Shown: one piece after another, positions 63,412 through 64,000 of the stretch
Layout: the number at the start of each line of letters is the position of its first letter
How positions within the stretch are numbered: position 1 is the first letter of the stretch
DNA from: Gammaproteobacteria bacterium
GTDB taxonomy: Bacteria; Pseudomonadota; Gammaproteobacteria; Pseudomonadales; Azotimanducaceae
Direction of reading: 5' to 3'
Length of the DNA: 64,000 nt
Assembly (NCBI GenBank): GCA_009840305.1
Contig: VXNY01000024.1
Span: 248,001-312,000, forward strand
Notes under the pieces: model-generated
Database searches by the model: none
Seen by the model: only the letters and a program-made list of their open reading frames with translations
Told to the model about the DNA's origin: nothing
Translations under genes and position numbers: made by a program

Positions 63412-64000
63412 ATGCGGTTCCTCTTTGCAGTAGGCGTTTTCGTCTTGATAGTGTCGGTGGGAGTAGCATTGAACTTCGGCGCGTGGGGAATTATTCCTGC
63501 CATATTTGTCGCTTCGTCGTTCCTCACGTTTTCTCCGCACGACCGCACTCGCAGCCGAGCAAGATCGAGATATTTCGGTAGCTTCAGTTCGACCGCTGGG
63601 CGTTTTGGTACGCATCGCGAATCTGGGAGTGTAAGCATCACGGAAACCGGCTTTAAAACGTTTTTTCAATTAGCGGGGCACATATCCAAGGCTGACGGTC
63701 GGGTTTCCAAACTGGAAATTCGACAGGCCAACAACTTTATGGACCGACTGTCGCTAAGTAGCGAACAGCGACGAGTTGCTATTGACGGTTTTAATGACGG
63801 TAAGAGTCCGTCCTTCGATCTCAAACGCTGTCTCGAGAAACTGCGAGCATCGTCAGGAATGGGTTCGTTAGCCCGAGAACTGTTGTTTGAGGCTATGGTT
63901 AATCTCGCTGCAATCGACGGTGTCAGCAGTACGAAACAATCACTCCTCCTTGCATATGCTGATGCTCTGGGCATCAATTTGCAGACGGCTCAGAACTACA
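63412..64000 (+). CDS. djlA: DjlA-like membrane J-domain co-chaperone (3' truncated by window)
   Basis: The frame opens at ATG 63412 and is still open at the window end. The N-terminal membrane helix (MRFLFAVGVFVLIVSVGVALNFG) and a following TerB-like domain are visible: FFQLAGHISKADGRVSKLEIRQANNFMDRLSLSSEQRRVAIDGFNDGKSP and ELLFEAMVNLAAIDGVSSTKQSLLLAYADALGI. These match DjlA, a membrane-bound DnaK partner, whose J domain is C-terminal and lies outside the window. A generic TerB-domain membrane protein is the main alternative. Confidence 0.8.
   Translation, partial: MRFLFAVGVFVLIVSVGVALNFGAWGIIPAIFVASSFLTFSPHDRTRSRARSRYFGSFSSTAGRFGTHRESGSVSITETGFKTFFQLAGHISKADGRVSKLEIRQANNFMDRLSLSSEQRRVAIDGFNDGKSPSFDLKRCLEKLRASSGMGSLARELLFEAMVNLAAIDGVSSTKQSLLLAYADALGINLQTAQNY

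Noticed and set aside
1-64000. CRISPR arrays, rRNA operons, insertion sequences, phage genes, secondary-metabolite clusters
   Set aside because: I saw no repeat-spacer pattern, transposase, integrase or capsid/tail gene, and no rRNA sequence. The RNA genes seen are one tRNA and RNase P RNA.

Overview
The window is bacterial chromosome, most probably from an uncultured gammaproteobacterium. The main evidence is gene order. From 14 kb to 51 kb the genes follow an arrangement known from Pseudomonas-like genomes: secA, dciA, ftsZ-ftsA-ftsQ, the murein and division genes up to rsmH, then rnpB, rsmI, lpoA, a BON lipoprotein, sspB-sspA, petC-petB-petA and rpsI-rplM. Type A RNase P RNA, LpoA, SspA/SspB and a meso-diaminopimelate-type MurE all fit a Gram-negative gammaproteobacterium. 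I cannot name a genus.

Layout. 1-13.3 kb is an accessory block. It holds three related large proteins (one only as a C-terminal end) that join an ABC-2-type membrane domain, an M1-peptidase-like domain without zinc ligands and a golvesin/Xly-type beta-sandwich. It also holds two tandem paralogous membrane-anchored helical-repeat proteins and two small membrane proteins. A tRNA-Thr(CGU) gene at 13.9 kb separates this block from the core and points its 3' end towards it. 14.1-19.3 kb carries pilD, a lipoprotein, yacG, secA and dciA. 19.5-23.9 kb is a 1448-residue FN3/cadherin-like protein with a C-terminal beta-barrel. It sits where lpxC lies in related genomes. A bidirectional terminator separates it from the division operon.

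24.0-36.6 kb is a compact dcw operon on the minus strand: rsmH-ftsL-ftsI-murE-mraY-murD-ftsW-murC-ftsQ-ftsA-ftsZ. Most junctions overlap or nearly touch. murF, murG, murB, ddl and mraZ are absent from their usual places. 37.1-41.9 kb holds a secreted helical-repeat-like protein and a TonB-dependent receptor, both inserted between rsmH and rnpB.

42.3-51 kb returns to conserved order: rnpB, rsmI, lpoA, the BON lipoprotein, sspB-sspA, the cytochrome bc1 operon and rpsI-rplM. 51.2-64 kb contains a membrane-tethered DsbA-like protein, glycolate oxidase genes glcDEF, a divergent dihydroorotase with an NCS2 permease that has a GHKL-like tail, a GIN-repeat secreted protein, a PspC pair, a class I glutamine amidotransferase, YbbN/CnoX and the start of a DjlA-like co-chaperone.

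How they work together. The core makes lipid II precursors and the division machine (Mur, Fts), exports proteins (SecA), makes ribosomal proteins and tRNA-processing RNA, and respires (bc1, glycolate oxidation). The inserted genes mostly encode envelope or surface proteins. The unusual features are the peptidase-dead permease family, the trimmed dcw cluster with surface-protein genes in the vacated slots, and several fusions and possible regulatory palindromes.
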